Positions 9,232 through 19,373 are shown, counted from the first letter of the stretch. The stretch: DNA of 64,000 nt from Trabulsiella odontotermitis (GCF_001297775.1 NZ_LIFX01000006.1:278516-342515); one strand, 5' to 3'. A program made the numbers and translations. The notes: generated from the sequence alone by a model not told the origin.

Positions 9232-10005
9232 TTATTTCAGCGAGCCTTTCAGGAACTGTTGCAGGCGTGGGCTTTGCGGGTTGCCGAACAAATCGTCCGG
9301 GTGCCCTTCTTCTTCGATTTTCCCCTGATGCAGGAAAATCACATGCGAGGAGACATGGCGGGCAAATCCCATTTCGTGCGTCACCACGACCATCGTTTTC
9401 CCCTCTTCGGCCAGCTTCTGCATAATACGCAGCACTTCGCCCACCAGCTCAGGATCGAGCGCAGACGTGGGTTCGTCAAACAGCAGCACCTCCGGCTCCA
9501 TCGCCAGCGCACGGGCAATGGAAACGCGTTGTTGCTGACCGCCAGAAAGATGCACCGGATATTTAGTCTGCTGACGCTCGTCGATACCCACTTTCGCCAG
9601 ATATTTTTCCGCCCGCTCGCGGGCTTCCTGCTTGCTCAACCCGAGAACCTGCACCGGCGCTTCCATCACGTTTTCCAGCACCGTCATGTGGCTCCACAGG
9701 TTGAAGTGCTGAAACACCATCGTCAGGCGCGTACGCAGCAGGCGGAGCTGGTTTTTGTCAGCGACTTTTAGCTGACCGTCTTTGTCACGCACCAGGCCGA
9801 TATTCTGGCCGTTCACCACAATCGAGCCTTCGCTCGGCTTTTCGAGGAAGTTAATGCAGCGCAGGAAAGTACTTTTCCCGGAGCCCGATGAACCGATGAT
9901 CGAGATAACATCGCCGGCATTCGCCTTCAGCGTGACGCCTTTCAGTACTTCATGTTCACCGTAGCGCTTATGCAAATCGATGACGTTTAATTTGTTCTCA
10001 GCCAT
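9232..10005 (-). CDS. hisP: Histidine/LAO ABC transporter ATPase HisP
   Basis: A 257-residue ABC ATPase. Walker [10 protein letters not shown] is at residues 38-46, the signature LSGGQQQR and Walker [13 protein letters not shown] are intact, and the H-loop His is in [11 protein letters not shown]. HisP dimers power uptake of histidine through HisQM and of lysine, arginine and ornithine when ArgT is the receptor. It starts 7 bp after hisM and ends the operon. A short hairpin (stem 9204-9211/9217-9224) without a T tract lies just beyond its stop. Confidence 0.97.
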   Translation of the reverse strand: MAENKLNVIDLHKRYGEHEVLKGVTLKANAGDVISIIGSSGSGKSTFLRCINFLEKPSEGSIVVNGQNIGLVRDKDGQLKVADKNQLRLLRTRLTMVFQHFNLWSHMTVLENVMEAPVQVLGLSKQEARERAEKYLAKVGIDERQQTKYPVHLSGGQQQRVSIARALAMEPEVLLFDEPTSALDPELVGEVLRIMQKLAEEGKTMVVVTHEMGFARHVSSHVIFLHQGKIEEEGHPDDLFGNPQSPRLQQFLKGSLK

Positions 10006-10012
10006 GATGTTC

Positions 10013-10729
10013 TCAATGCGTTGAAGAAGGTGATAAATGCTGCATCCAGCGCTTTTCCGCTTTGCGGAACAGGCTGATCAACACATACGAAATGATCAGA
10101 TACAGCACGGCGGCGATCCCGAATGCGGTAAAGGGCTGATAGGTCGCCGAGTTGATATCACGGGCGATTTTCAGCAGATCCGGTACCGTCGCGGTAAAAG
10201 CCAGTGCGGTGGAATGCAGCATCAGGATCACTTCGTTACTGTAGGCCGGTAAAGCAATGCGTAACGCCGACGGCAAAATGATACAGCGGTACATTTTGCC
10301 GCTGGAGAAGCCGTACGCGCGCGCCGCCTCAATTTCACCGTGCGGCACTGAGCGGATGGCCCCGGCGAAAATCTCCGTGGTGTACGCACAGGTATTCAGG
10401 GTCAGCGCCAGCACGGTACAGTTCAGGCCGCTGCGGAAAAACGCGTTCAGCAGTTCCGTTCCCTTCACCACTTCCAGCGTATACATCCCCGAGTAAAACA
10501 CCAGCAGTTGAACGTAAAGCGGCGTACCACGAAAAATATAGGTAAAGAGCCAGATGGGCATGCTGATAAATTTATTGCTGGAAACACGCCCAATCGCCAG
10601 CAGCACCGCCATCATGCCGCCCATCACCACAGATAAAATCAGCAGCCAGAGCGTAATCGCCACCCCGGTAAAGCGATAGCCGTCAGTCCACAGCAGAGCC
10701 TTCCAGTATTCCTGAATAATGTCGATCAC
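10013..10729 (-). CDS. hisM: Histidine/LAO ABC transporter permease HisM
   Basis: A 238-residue inner-membrane permease with about five transmembrane segments. The EAA loop is visible as [20 protein letters not shown], which contacts HisP. HisM pairs with HisQ to form the channel. Its ATG overlaps the hisQ stop by four bases, so the two subunits are translationally coupled. Confidence 0.97.
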   Translation of the reverse strand: MIDIIQEYWKALLWTDGYRFTGVAITLWLLILSVVMGGMMAVLLAIGRVSSNKFISMPIWLFTYIFRGTPLYVQLLVFYSGMYTLEVVKGTELLNAFFRSGLNCTVLALTLNTCAYTTEIFAGAIRSVPHGEIEAARAYGFSSGKMYRCIILPSALRIALPAYSNEVILMLHSTALAFTATVPDLLKIARDINSATYQPFTAFGIAAVLYLIISYVLISLFRKAEKRWMQHLSPSSTH

Positions 10730-11412
10730 AGGTCAGCCCTCTTCACACCCACGGTATAGCGACGTTCAAGCAACATCAGCACGCCGTTGGATACCGTGGT
10801 AAACACCAGATAAATTACCCCACAAACGACGGCAAAGTAGAACGGCTCCCAAGTGCTTTTCCCGGCGAGCTGCGTGGCCTTAACCACGTCTTCAAGTCCA
10901 AGCAGTGACACCAGCGCGGTGGCTTTCAGAATGACCTGCCAGTTGTTGCCGATGCCCGGTAGCGCGAAGCGCATCATCGCCGGAAACATAATGCGGCGGA
11001 AGGTCTGGCGACGGGTAAAGCCAAACGCCGTTGCCGCTTCCAGATGCCCCTTCGGCACCGCCAGATAGGCGCCGCGAAAGGTCTCGGTAAAATAGGCGCC
11101 ATAGATGTAGCCCAGCGTGATGATCCCCGCGACCATCGGGTCAATATCAAACTGCGACACGCCTAAGGCGTCGGTAATGGTATTGAGCGCTATCTGCAAA
11201 CCATAAAAAATCAGCAGCATCAGCACCAGATCCGGTACCCCACGGATAAGCGTGGTGTAGGCTTCGAACAGCAGCGCCAGCGGGCGATTGTTCGATAATT
11301 TCGCGCCTGCCCCGGCAAGCCCGATCACCACGGCTAACAGCACTGAACTGATAGCCAGTTCCAGCGTCACGATGGCGCCATGAAAAATAACTTGTGAAAA
11401 CCCGTACAGCAT
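10726..11412 (-). CDS. hisQ: Histidine/LAO ABC transporter permease HisQ
   Basis: A 228-residue inner-membrane permease. The EAA motif LEAATAFGFTRRQTFRRI near residues 120-140 is the ATPase contact. It forms the heterodimeric channel with HisM. It follows hisJ after a 62-bp gap that contains a strong hairpin, the place where Salmonella carries an intercistronic REP element that lowers expression of the membrane genes relative to the receptor. Confidence 0.97.
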   Translation of the reverse strand: MLYGFSQVIFHGAIVTLELAISSVLLAVVIGLAGAGAKLSNNRPLALLFEAYTTLIRGVPDLVLMLLIFYGLQIALNTITDALGVSQFDIDPMVAGIITLGYIYGAYFTETFRGAYLAVPKGHLEAATAFGFTRRQTFRRIMFPAMMRFALPGIGNNWQVILKATALVSLLGLEDVVKATQLAGKSTWEPFYFAVVCGVIYLVFTTVSNGVLMLLERRYTVGVKRADL

Positions 11413-11436
11413 TGCGCCTGTCCCGTCTGTGTAACA

Positions 11437-11460
11437 CCTTCGCGCCAGAGGGCGCGAAGG
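11437..11460. terminator. hisJ-hisQ intercistronic hairpin
   Basis: A perfect 10-bp stem, CCTTCGCGCC (11437-11446) pairing with GGCGCGAAGG (11451-11460), around a four-base loop AGAG. There is no T tract, so it is more likely an mRNA-stabilising or attenuating element than a full terminator. It would favour high levels of the periplasmic receptor HisJ over HisQMP. Confidence 0.7.
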
Positions 11461-11474
11461 CTCATACGTGCTGG

Positions 11475-12257
11475 TTAATCACCATACACATTAAAATCGA
11501 AGTACTTCTTCGCTAATTTTTCGTAGGTACCATCGGCACGCATTTCTGCGAACGCTTTGTTCAGCGCTTCACGCAGTTCGTTATCTTCTTTACGCAGGCC
11601 CATACCGGTACCCACGCCGAACAGCTTGAGATCCTTGATTGACGGACCGCCAAATTCATAATCGCCGCCGATCGGTTGCTTGAGGAAACCTTCGCTGGCA
11701 GCGACTTCGTCCTGGAACGCGGCGTCGATGCGTCCTGCCGTCAGGTCAGCGTAGATGTTGTCCTGCCCCTGATAAGAGACGATTTCGACCCCTTTCGCCG
11801 CCCAGTGCTCGTTGCCGTAGGTTTCCTGGGTGGTGCCCTGCAACACACCGACGCGTTTGCCTTTCAGCGTGGCGAGATCAGGCGTGATGTTGCTGCCCTT
11901 TTTCACGACCAGACGGGAATCCGCCGCATAGAGTTTGTCGGTGAAGGCAATCTCCTGCTGACGTTTTTCAGTGATCGACAGCGACGACATAATCGCATCG
12001 ATTTTCTTTGCTTTCAGAGAGGGGATCAGCGCATCCAGCGGGCTTTCAATGAAGGTACATTGCGTTTTTAAGCGCTGACAGAGATCTTTCGCCAGATCGA
12101 TGTCAAAACCCACCAGTTCACCCTGGGCATTTTTCGATTCGAACGGCGCATAAGTGGGATCGGTGCCGATACGAATTTTTTGCGGGATTGCTGCATAAAC
12201 GGTGGATATGCTGGAAAGCGCCAGCATTAATGAGAGAGACAACGCCATTTTTTTCAT
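11475..12257 (-). CDS. hisJ: Histidine-binding periplasmic protein HisJ
   Basis: A 260-residue periplasmic receptor. The signal peptide is about 22 residues, ending ...STVYA before [17 protein letters not shown]. The mature protein has the type II binding fold, and Cys residues of the LCQRLKTQC segment correspond to the known disulfide. It delivers histidine to HisQMP. The start at 12257 has GAGGA upstream and matches the E. coli length; a longer in-frame start adds four residues. It is paralogous to argT immediately upstream, reflecting an old tandem duplication. Confidence 0.96.
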   Translation of the reverse strand: MKKMALSLSLMLALSSISTVYAAIPQKIRIGTDPTYAPFESKNAQGELVGFDIDLAKDLCQRLKTQCTFIESPLDALIPSLKAKKIDAIMSSLSITEKRQQEIAFTDKLYAADSRLVVKKGSNITPDLATLKGKRVGVLQGTTQETYGNEHWAAKGVEIVSYQGQDNIYADLTAGRIDAAFQDEVAASEGFLKQPIGGDYEFGGPSIKDLKLFGVGTGMGLRKEDNELREALNKAFAEMRADGTYEKLAKKYFDFNVYGD

Positions 12258-12429
12258 ATCTATCCTCAACAGACTGTCATTCTAACGGGGTTAAGCAAAA
12301 GTACGGTACAGGTTATCGTGCCATTTTTTGAGGTAAGTCGACACGTTTTTTTGCATCACAAATGCTTAAATATGCACTAATAAGCCGCAAAACAGCATAT
12401 CCAGCGCGCATCTAATGCATTCATTAGGG

Positions 12430-12465
12430 TAATGCACCAAAACGAGTCATCATTTTGATGCATTA
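12430..12465. repeat. Inverted repeat in the argT-hisJ intergenic region
   Basis: Arms TAATGCACCAAAA (12430-12442) and TTTTGATGCATTA (12453-12465) are complementary at 12 of 13 positions around a 10-nt spacer. It lies just downstream of argT and upstream of hisJ. It may act as a weak terminator or processing hairpin for argT. Closer to hisJ, around 12350-12380, repeated ATGC/GCAT half-sites could be ArgR boxes, since this operon is arginine-repressed in E. coli, but the match is loose. Confidence 0.5.
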
Positions 12466-12500
12466 CACTCCGTTAGTCGGGAAGGTCTGCGGTAGACGAC

Positions 12501-13283
12501 TTATTCGCCGTAGACGTTAAAGTTAAAATACTTCTTCGCCATCTTGTCGTAAGTACCGTCTTTACGCAGATCGCTCAGCGCTTTGTCGAAGGCCGCTTTC
12601 AGCTCAGCGTCGTCTTTACGCAGACCCACGCCGGTGCCGTCACCGAAGTATTTTTTGTCTTTCACGGAAGGACCAGCAAATTCGAAATCTTTACCGGCTG
12701 GCTGTTTGAGGAAACCTTCACTGGCAGCCACTTCGTCCTGGAATGCAGCATCCAGACGACCGGCGGCAAGGTCAGAGTAGATCAAATCCTGGTTCTGGTA
12801 GGCAACAACATCAACGCCTTGTGTGCGCCATTTTTCATTGGCATAGGCTTCCTGAGTCGACCCCTGAAGCACACCAACGTGTTTGCCTTTCAGCACATCA
12901 AGATCCGGTTTCACCGACGACCCTTTCGCGGCAATTAAGCGGGAGTCCGCGGCGTAAAGTTTGTCAGAGAACGCGATCTCCTGCTGACGCTTCTCAGTGA
13001 TGGAGAGCGAAGAAATGATGGCATCGATTTTTTTCGCTTTCAGCGAAGGGATCAGAGAGTCAAAATCGCTGCCCACCCAGGTACATTTCACCTGCATGCG
13101 TTTGCACATCTCATTACCCAGATCGATATCAAACCCGACAAAATCCCCTTTCGCGTCTTTCGATGAGAAAGGCGCATAAGTCGCGTCTGTACCAATACGA
13201 ACCGTCTGCGGCAATGCAGCAAATACGCTGGATGCGCTGCAGATACCTGATAACAACGTGAGAGCCAGAACCGTCTTCTTCAT
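12501..13283 (-). CDS. argT: Lysine/arginine/ornithine-binding protein ArgT
   Basis: A 260-residue periplasmic receptor with a signal peptide ending ...ASSVFA before [17 protein letters not shown]. It shares the HisQMP channel with HisJ and brings in lysine, arginine and ornithine. Aromatic and acidic ligand residues in DATYAPF and the [13 protein letters not shown] segment are conserved with HisJ. Upstream are a sigma-54 promoter and an NtrC-type enhancer, consistent with the known nitrogen control of argT in Salmonella. Confidence 0.96.
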   Translation of the reverse strand: MKKTVLALTLLSGICSASSVFAALPQTVRIGTDATYAPFSSKDAKGDFVGFDIDLGNEMCKRMQVKCTWVGSDFDSLIPSLKAKKIDAIISSLSITEKRQQEIAFSDKLYAADSRLIAAKGSSVKPDLDVLKGKHVGVLQGSTQEAYANEKWRTQGVDVVAYQNQDLIYSDLAAGRLDAAFQDEVAASEGFLKQPAGKDFEFAGPSVKDKKYFGDGTGVGLRKDDAELKAAFDKALSDLRKDGTYDKMAKKYFNFNVYGE

Positions 13284-13365
13284 ACATTACCCTTAAGATG
13301 TCGTGATGTAGTAAGTGTCTTGTTATGTCGTTTGCGTGTTGTGTGTTGTTGTTGCAGACAATTCT

Positions 13366-13381
13366 TGCATCTTTTATGCCA
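13366..13381 (-). promoter_or_regulatory. Sigma-54 promoter of argT
   Basis: On the minus strand the sequence is TGGCAT-AAAAG-ATGCA, matching the -24/-12 consensus TGGCAC-N5-TTGCA with the invariant GG and GC spaced correctly. It lies about 85 bp upstream of the argT start. Salmonella argT is transcribed from a nitrogen-regulated sigma-54 promoter, which supports the call. Confidence 0.8.
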
Positions 13382-13566
13382 TATTCACCGGGCAGCGCGA
13401 AATCAACGTTAAATATGTTAATAAAAAGTTGCATGTTATCGTCAGAAGGAAAGATAACAGCAATGACAGATAAACCGCAGTGGTGCAGCGCAAAAAAACA
13501 AATTAAATGTTGAGGATTTGATCGTGGTTGCAAAATCGCCCCAGAACAGGGCGAAGCGAAAGAATA

Positions 13567-13583
13567 TGCACTACTTTGGTGCG
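13567..13583. promoter_or_regulatory. NtrC-type enhancer site
   Basis: TGCACTACTTTGGTGCG carries the NtrC pattern GCAC-N7-GTGC exactly (GCAC at 13568-13571, GTGC at 13579-13582). It lies roughly 190 bp upstream of the argT sigma-54 promoter, immediately after the ubiX stop, a normal enhancer distance for DNA looping by NtrC. Confidence 0.75.
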
Positions 13584-13586
13584 TCG

Positions 13587-14156
13587 TTATGCACCCTGCC
13601 AGCGGGTGAATAAATCCTCTGGCAAATCAATATCAAACTGATCAAGCACCCGATTAACCGTCTGATTAATCACGTCATCCAACGTCTCAGGACGATGATA
13701 AAACGCCGGGACTGGCGGCATAATCACCGCCCCGATTTCCGCCGCCTGGGTCATGAGACGCAGATGGCCGAGATGCAGCGGCGTTTCGCGCACGCACAAC
13801 ACCAGCGGACGCCGCTCCTTGAGGATCACATCCGCCGCGCGGGTCAGCAGCCCGTCGGTATAGCTGTGAACAATTCCGGAAAGCGTTTTGATCGAACAGG
13901 GCAATATCACCATCCCGGTCGTCTTAAACGAACCGGAGGAGATACAGGCGGCGATATCACGGGCATCGTGCACAACATCGGCCAGCGCCTGCACCTCGCG
14001 CAGCGTAATGTCGGTTTCGAGCGACAGCGTCTGACGCGCCGCCTGACTCATGATCAGATGGGTTTCCACCCCGGCGACATCACGCAGCACCTGTAACAGG
14101 CGTACGCCATAAATCGCGCCACTGGCGCCTGAGATGCCTACAATGAGTCGTTTCAT
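13587..14156 (-). CDS. ubiX: Flavin prenyltransferase UbiX
   Basis: A 189-residue flavoprotein that prenylates FMN to make the cofactor of the UbiD decarboxylase in ubiquinone synthesis. The FMN-binding start MKRLIVGISGASGAIYG and the PCSIKTLSGIVHSYTDGL and RRPLVLCVRETPLH segments are typical. The start at 14156 has GGGAGGA upstream and gives the E. coli length; an in-frame extension of 14 residues is not conserved. It follows purF by about 100 bp, possibly in the same transcription unit. Confidence 0.95.
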   Translation of the reverse strand: MKRLIVGISGASGAIYGVRLLQVLRDVAGVETHLIMSQAARQTLSLETDITLREVQALADVVHDARDIAACISSGSFKTTGMVILPCSIKTLSGIVHSYTDGLLTRAADVILKERRPLVLCVRETPLHLGHLRLMTQAAEIGAVIMPPVPAFYHRPETLDDVINQTVNRVLDQFDIDLPEDLFTRWQGA

Positions 14157-14258
14157 AACTGGGATCCTCCCGACATTTTCAGGCTGACAATGCCGCAAAC
14201 GAGCGGGAGTTGCAAGGAAAGCGCGTCCTGTCCGAAAACAGAACGCACCTGAGGCGGC

Positions 14259-15776
14259 TTAACCTTCGTTATGCATCTCTAAATTTTCCATTTCGTTCTG
14301 ACGCAGCAGCGCTTTCGCATCGTCATTACGCAAGGAATCGAGATAGTCGAGGTACTGCTGGTTGACGTCTTTGGTCACGTACACACCGTTAAAGACCGAG
14401 CATTCAAACTGCTGAATGTCCGGGTTCTCGGCGCGTACCGCATCGATGAGATCGTTGAGATCCTGAAAAATCAGGCCATCTGCGCCGATGATCTGGCGGA
14501 TTTCATCAACTTCTCGACCATGGGCAATCAGTTCGTTAGCGGTCGGCATATCAATGCCGTACACGTTCGGGAAACGAATTTCCGGAGCGGCAGACGCCAG
14601 ATACACTTTCTTCGCCCCCGCTTCGCGTGCCATTTCGATGATCTGCTCAGAGGTTGTGCCACGCACGATGGAGTCGTCCACCAGCAACACGTTTTTGTCG
14701 CGGAACTCGGCACGGTTAGCGTTCAGTTTACGACGCACCGATTTACGACGCAGTTGCTGCCCCGGCATGATAAAGGTGCGGCCGACATAACGGTTTTTCA
14801 CAAAACCCTGGCGGTACGGTTTATCGAGAATACGGGCGATTTCCAGCGCGATATCGCAGGAGGTTTCCGGGATAGGGATCACCACGTCGATGTCGAGATC
14901 TTCCCACTCACGGGCAATTTTCTCGCCGAGTTTGGTGCCCATGTTCACGCGGGCGCTGTAGACGGAAATCTTGTCAATGAACGAATCCGGACGCGCGAAA
15001 TAAACGTATTCAAACAGGCACGGATTGCTGACCGGGTTGTCCGCGCACTGGCGGGTAAACAGTTGCCCTTTCTCGGTAATGTAGATGGCTTCGCCAGGTG
15101 CGACGTCACGCAGGAACTCAAAGCCCAGCGTATCGAGCGCCACGCTCTCGGAAGCCACCATGTATTCGGTACGACCGTCGCCAATATCACGCTTGCCAAG
15201 TACCAGCGGGCGAATACCGTTCGGGTCGCGGAAGGCGATCATCCCGTGACCGATAATCATCGCCACGCAAGCATAGGCGCCGCGGATCTGCCGGTTAGTG
15301 GCGGCAATCGCCGCAAAAATGTTGTCCGCTTCCAGAGGATAGTGGCGGAAGTTATCCAGCTCGCTGGCAAAAATATTGAGCAGGATTTCAGAATCTGAGG
15401 TGGTGTTAATGTGACGGCGCTTCTCTTCGAACAGCTTTTTACGCAGTTCGTGCGCGTTGGTCAGATTACCATTGTGCGCCAGAGTAATGCCGAAAGGAGA
15501 GTTGACGTAAAAAGGTTGCGCCTCGGATGCGCTGGAGCTACCGGCCGTGGGATAACGCACATGGCCAATCCCCATATTGCCCTGCATACGCTGCATGTGG
15601 CGAGCTTCAAACACATCACTCACCAGACCGTTGGCCTTACGCAACCGGAAACAGTTGTTCGCATCGATGGTGATGATGCCTGCGGCATCCTGCCCGCGGT
15701 GCTGAAGCACCGTTAACGCGTCATAAATCGACTGGTTGACCGGCATAACACCGGCGATACCGACAATACCGCACAT
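14259..15776 (-). CDS. purF: Amidophosphoribosyltransferase PurF
   Basis: A 505-residue enzyme catalysing the first committed step of purine synthesis: PRPP plus glutamine to phosphoribosylamine. Met1 is followed by Cys2, the glutaminase nucleophile (MCGIVGIAG), in an N-terminal Ntn domain. The C-terminal domain carries the PRPP motif [14 protein letters not shown]. It is the second gene after cvpA (33-bp gap) in the PurR-regulated operon. Confidence 0.97.
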   Translation of the reverse strand: MCGIVGIAGVMPVNQSIYDALTVLQHRGQDAAGIITIDANNCFRLRKANGLVSDVFEARHMQRMQGNMGIGHVRYPTAGSSSASEAQPFYVNSPFGITLAHNGNLTNAHELRKKLFEEKRRHINTTSDSEILLNIFASELDNFRHYPLEADNIFAAIAATNRQIRGAYACVAMIIGHGMIAFRDPNGIRPLVLGKRDIGDGRTEYMVASESVALDTLGFEFLRDVAPGEAIYITEKGQLFTRQCADNPVSNPCLFEYVYFARPDSFIDKISVYSARVNMGTKLGEKIAREWEDLDIDVVIPIPETSCDIALEIARILDKPYRQGFVKNRYVGRTFIMPGQQLRRKSVRRKLNANRAEFRDKNVLLVDDSIVRGTTSEQIIEMAREAGAKKVYLASAAPEIRFPNVYGIDMPTANELIAHGREVDEIRQIIGADGLIFQDLNDLIDAVRAENPDIQQFECSVFNGVYVTKDVNQQYLDYLDSLRNDDAKALLRQNEMENLEMHNEG

Positions 15777-15809
15777 ACGTCATTTTCCTCGTTAAGAACT
15801 GCCCAAAGT

Positions 15810-16298
15810 TTATACTCTGGGCAAGAAACTCGACGAGCTTTGCAGATAGTCAAAGAACCATCTGATGATGAAACTGAATTCCGGGATCAACTGCGACTTC
15901 TGCCAGTCTTCACTTTTGGACAGACCGGTAAAGGTATCGAGGAAGAACAGAATGGCGGCGACGATCAGTACGCCACGTAACGCACCGAAACAGATCCCCA
16001 GCACCCTGTCGGTCCCGGACAGGCCAGTTTTTTCCACCAGCGCTCCGATGACATAGTTCACGATAGCGCCGACAATCAGCGTCGCGACGAACAGCACCGC
16101 GATCGCAATCCCATTTCGAACCAGTTCGTCTTCAAAGCCCGTAAACCAGACTGACAGGTAAGTGTAGTAATGGCTGGCAACAAAGAAAGCACAACCCCAG
16201 GTTACCAGCGATAACGCTTCACGAACAAAGCCGCGGATCAGGCTCACCAGACAGGAAAAACCAATCACCGCGATAATGGCGTAATCAATCCAGACCAT
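15810..16298 (-). CDS. cvpA: Colicin V production protein CvpA
   Basis: A 162-residue inner-membrane protein with four predicted hydrophobic segments (for example DYAIIAVIGFSCLVSLIRGF at the N terminus). It is required for colicin V production and linked to envelope and bile stress in enteric bacteria; its biochemical role is not settled. It is the first gene of cvpA-purF, with a PurR operator 57 bp upstream. Confidence 0.95.
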   Translation of the reverse strand: MVWIDYAIIAVIGFSCLVSLIRGFVREALSLVTWGCAFFVASHYYTYLSVWFTGFEDELVRNGIAIAVLFVATLIVGAIVNYVIGALVEKTGLSGTDRVLGICFGALRGVLIVAAILFFLDTFTGLSKSEDWQKSQLIPEFSFIIRWFFDYLQSSSSFLPRV

Positions 16299-16354
16299 AT
16301 GTGTCCCACGATTTCACGCCCTGTCATCCAGTTCGGGGCGCATTCTAACAGAAA

Positions 16355-16370
16355 AAGAAAACGTTTGCGT
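16355..16370. promoter_or_regulatory. PurR operator upstream of cvpA-purF
   Basis: On the minus strand the 16-mer reads ACGCAAACGTTTTCTT. The left half and centre match the PurR consensus ACGCAAACGTTTGCGT and the same degenerate right half is found at E. coli cvpA. It lies just upstream of cvpA, so purine excess should repress cvpA-purF. Confidence 0.85.
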
Positions 16371-16390
16371 AGGGATTTCCTTCCCGCGCT

Positions 16391-16428
16391 TAAATAAAAA
16401 TGGCGCTGAAAAAATGTTCAACGCCATT
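16391..16428 (-). terminator. Terminator after dedD
   Basis: On the minus strand AATGGCG pairs with CGCCATT (16399-16405 with 16422-16428), and the stem extends through partly paired TTGAA/TTCAG bases. It is followed by a TTTTTATTTA tract. It sits 24 bp past the dedD stop and upstream of the PurR-controlled cvpA promoter, separating accD-folC-dedD from cvpA-purF. Confidence 0.8.
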
Positions 16429-16451
16429 CGGTTCATCACCGGGGAGCAGGG

Positions 16452-17138
16452 TTAATTCGGCGAGTAACCCATCACTACCCCACTCAGCCCCGACAGTTGT
16501 TTCAGCTCGCCAAGCGAGTTTTTCATCTTATCTCTCGAAGCGTCCGGGCCAACCAGAATCCGGGTGATTTTACCCTGTACCGGCGTGGAAGGCGACGTGT
16601 AAACACGATACCCCGCTCCGCGCAGTTTGCCTACGATCTCGTTGACTTTATCGGCGTTTTTCAGCGCACCCAACTGCACCACATACGCTTTACCGGTCGG
16701 CGCAGGTTTCTCCTCCGGCGCCGGTTTTTCGGCGGGCGCTGGCGGCGGTGTTTCTGCAGGCGTTGCCACAGGTTTGGCCGGAGTCGGTTTAGGCTGCGGT
16801 TTTTCGACCGGTTTCGGCTTCTGCGGCGTTACTGGCGCGGGCACCTCGTCGATATCACCATTGCCCGTCATTCGTGACGGATCCAGCGACGGCGCGGCGG
16901 CATCGCCCGCCCTCACCTCTTCAGCCGCCCCTTCCGGCGGCTGAGCGGGCAGCGCCTGCGTGGCGGCAGGCAGCATATCCGGCTCATCCCTGTCGCCCGG
17001 TTTCGGTACCAGCGGGATCGCCGCAAACTCATCCTGATAATGTTTTTTCTGACCATCGAGCAGCCCTGGCAGTACGATCACCCCCAGTGCTACCAGCACA
17101 ATTGTCCCGACCAGACGGTTCTGAAACTTACTCGCCAC
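16452..17138 (-). CDS. dedD: Cell division protein DedD
   Basis: A 228-residue bitopic membrane protein. One N-terminal transmembrane segment (LVGTIVLVALGVIVLPGLL) is followed by a long Pro/Ala/Glu-rich periplasmic linker. A C-terminal SPOR domain (KAYVVQLGALKNADKVNEIV onward) binds denuded glycan at the septum. The start codon is GTG at 17138 and lies inside the end of folC (11-bp overlap), indicating coupled translation. The proline-rich linker differs in sequence from E. coli, as expected for a spacer. Confidence 0.95.
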   Translation of the reverse strand: MASKFQNRLVGTIVLVALGVIVLPGLLDGQKKHYQDEFAAIPLVPKPGDRDEPDMLPAATQALPAQPPEGAAEEVRAGDAAAPSLDPSRMTGNGDIDEVPAPVTPQKPKPVEKPQPKPTPAKPVATPAETPPPAPAEKPAPEEKPAPTGKAYVVQLGALKNADKVNEIVGKLRGAGYRVYTSPSTPVQGKITRILVGPDASRDKMKNSLGELKQLSGLSGVVMGYSPN

Positions 17139-18396
17139 CGGTTCTCCCCGCGTCCATCGCTTCCATTACATGCGCTACCGTGTGGAACGAGCCACACACC
17201 AGCACCGTATCTTCTGGTTTTGCCTCAGCCATTGCGGCATGCCAGGCATCTGCCACACTGGCATAGACTACGCCGCGAGGCAAATGTTCCAGCAGTTGTT
17301 CCGCTGTCGCCCCGCGCGGCCCTTCCAGCGGGGCACAATACCAGTTATCGACCATTCCGGTAAGATTCTCCAGCGTACCGGCAATATCCTTGTCATGAAG
17401 CATACCAATGACCGTCAGCAGACGTCCGGCTCTGGGTAACATTTTCAGACGTCCGGCAAGATACGCCGACGCATGGGGATTATGCGCCACGTCGAGGATC
17501 AGGCGCGGTGACTCGCTGACAATCTGGAAGCGCCCGGGCAGAATGGCCTGCGCAATGCCGGTGCGGATCGCCTGCTCGCTGACGTTAAGCCCGCTGACGC
17601 GCAGCGCGGCAAGCGCCGTCGCCGCATTCGGCTGCGGCACCTGCGGTAATGGCAGGTCGCGCAATTCTCCCTGCGCGTCGCTGAAGTTCCAGCCGGTGTC
17701 GCTGACCGTATAACGCCAGTTCACATCACGGCGCAGCAGTTGCGCGCCTTTTTCCTGCGCTACGTCGGCAATGGTCGACGGCATATCCGGTTCACCGACA
17801 ATGGCCGGTTTACCGTGGCGGAAAATACCGGCTTTTTCACGGCCAATGCTTTCGCGATCCGGCCCCAGCCAGTCGGTGTGATCAAGGGCGATACTGGTGA
17901 CGATGGCAACATCCGCATCCACCAGATTGGTGGCGTCGAGACGACCACCCAGCCCGACTTCCAGAATTACCACATCCAGTTGCGCCTGCTGAAACAGCCA
18001 CAATGCCGACAGAGTGCCAAATTCAAAATAGGAGAGTGAAATATCGCCGCGAGCCGATTCAATTTCAGCAAACGACGCGGTATGCGCCGCTTCCGGCAGC
18101 TCTTCGCCCTGCACGCGAACGCGCTCGGTATAACGCACGAGATGCGGCGAACTGTAGACGCCCACCTTATAACCCGCCGCCATCAGCACCGCTTCCAGCA
18201 TGCGGCAGGTGGTGCCTTTGCCGTTCGTTCCGGCCACGGTAAAGACAAACGGCGCCGGTTTCTGCACCTTCATTCGTGCCGCAACCTCACTGACACGTTC
18301 AAGGCCAAGATCGATGGTTTTGGAATGCAGATTTTCCAGATAAGAAAGCCACGCAGCCAGCGGCGACGTAGCCTGAGGAGTACGTTGTTTTTCCAT
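17128..18396 (-). CDS. folC: Dihydrofolate/folylpolyglutamate synthase FolC
   Basis: A 422-residue Mur-ligase-fold enzyme. It adds glutamate to dihydropteroate, making dihydrofolate, and extends the polyglutamate tail of reduced folates. The ATP loop is FTVAGTNGKGTTCRML, and the LDHTDWLG, GREKAGI and DVAHNPHA motifs are present. The ATG at 18396 (MEKQRTPQ) matches the E. coli protein length; an in-frame extension upstream crosses the accD-folC terminator-like hairpin and is unlikely. It is read between accD and dedD. Confidence 0.95.
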   Translation of the reverse strand: MEKQRTPQATSPLAAWLSYLENLHSKTIDLGLERVSEVAARMKVQKPAPFVFTVAGTNGKGTTCRMLEAVLMAAGYKVGVYSSPHLVRYTERVRVQGEELPEAAHTASFAEIESARGDISLSYFEFGTLSALWLFQQAQLDVVILEVGLGGRLDATNLVDADVAIVTSIALDHTDWLGPDRESIGREKAGIFRHGKPAIVGEPDMPSTIADVAQEKGAQLLRRDVNWRYTVSDTGWNFSDAQGELRDLPLPQVPQPNAATALAALRVSGLNVSEQAIRTGIAQAILPGRFQIVSESPRLILDVAHNPHASAYLAGRLKMLPRAGRLLTVIGMLHDKDIAGTLENLTGMVDNWYCAPLEGPRGATAEQLLEHLPRGVVYASVADAWHAAMAEAKPEDTVLVCGSFHTVAHVMEAMDAGRTGGE

Positions 18397-18417
18397 GATG
18401 CCCGCGATAGTTAACGA

Positions 18418-18452
18418 AACAAAAAGGGCAGCGCCGTCTGGCCCTGCCCTTT
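18418..18452 (-). terminator. Hairpin between accD and folC
   Basis: On the minus strand AAAGGGCAG (from 18444-18452) pairs with CTGCCCTTT (from 18423-18431) and is followed by TTGTTTCG. It has the form of an intrinsic terminator and lies in the 62-bp gap. It may attenuate transcription from accD into folC rather than stop it completely. Confidence 0.7.
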
Positions 18453-18458
18453 GCATTA

Positions 18459-19373
18459 TCAGGCCCCAGGTTCCTGATCCGGTACCGGCGGTACCACCAC
18501 GCTTTCGCGCGGTTCATCGGGATCCGGCGACGGGAGATTCATCAGCTTAGCCAGAATGCTGGCCAGCTTCAGGCGCATTTCCGGACGACGGACAATCATG
18601 TCGATCGCCCCTTTTTCAATCAGGAATTCACTGCGCTGGAATCCTGGCGGCAGTTTTTCACGCACTGTCTGTTCGATAACGCGGGGACCTGCGAAACCGA
18701 TCAGCGCTTTAGGTTCAGCGACGTTGAGATCACCGAGCATCGCGAAGCTTGCGGAAACGCCACCCATGGTCGGGTCGGTCAGTACAGAGATGTACGGCAG
18801 ACCACGCTCCTGCATTTTCGCCAGCGCGGCGGAGGTTTTCGCCATCTGCATCAGCGACATCAGCGCTTCCTGCATACGTGCGCCACCGGAGGCGGAGAAG
18901 CAGATCAGCGGACAGTTGTCTTCCAGCGCCTGTTCAACGGCACGGACAAAACGCGCGCCGACGACCGAGCCCATCGAGCCGCCCATAAAGGAGAATTCAA
19001 ACGCCGCCGCAACGACCGGCATGCCGTGCAGCGTGCCTTTCATCACCACCAGCGCGTCTTTCTCGCCGGTTTCTTTCTGAGCCGTTGCCAGACGGTCTTT
19101 GTATTTTTTGGAATCACGGAACTTCAGCACGTCTTTCGGCTCAAGTTCGCTCCCCAGTTCAACCAGAGATCCTTCATCCAGCAGGCTATGCAGGCGGTTT
19201 CTCGCCGTCATACGCATGTGATGATCGCACTTAGGGCAAACCTCCAGGTTACGCTCCAGCTCGGCACGGTAAAGTACCTGACCGCAGCTGTCACACTTGG
19301 TCCAGATCCCTTCAGGGATACTGGCCTTGCGGGTGGGGGTTATATTGCTTTTAATTCGTTCAATCCAGCTCAT
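18459..19373 (-). CDS. accD: Acetyl-CoA carboxylase carboxyltransferase beta subunit AccD
   Basis: A 304-residue subunit that, with AccA, transfers the carboxyl from biotin to acetyl-CoA to make malonyl-CoA. The N-terminal zinc ribbon uses Cys27, Cys30, Cys46 and Cys49 (CDSC and CPKC). The crotonase-like core includes [12 protein letters not shown] and [14 protein letters not shown]. The start at 19373 ([10 protein letters not shown]) matches the family; longer in-frame starts are not conserved. Confidence 0.97.
   Translation of the reverse strand: MSWIERIKSNITPTRKASIPEGIWTKCDSCGQVLYRAELERNLEVCPKCDHHMRMTARNRLHSLLDEGSLVELGSELEPKDVLKFRDSKKYKDRLATAQKETGEKDALVVMKGTLHGMPVVAAAFEFSFMGGSMGSVVGARFVRAVEQALEDNCPLICFSASGGARMQEALMSLMQMAKTSAALAKMQERGLPYISVLTDPTMGGVSASFAMLGDLNVAEPKALIGFAGPRVIEQTVREKLPPGFQRSEFLIEKGAIDMIVRRPEMRLKLASILAKLMNLPSPDPDEPRESVVVPPVPDQEPGA

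Noticed and set aside
12340..12385. ArgR boxes upstream of hisJ
   Set aside because: ATGC-type half-sites are repeated, but none fits the ArgR consensus well enough by eye to call.
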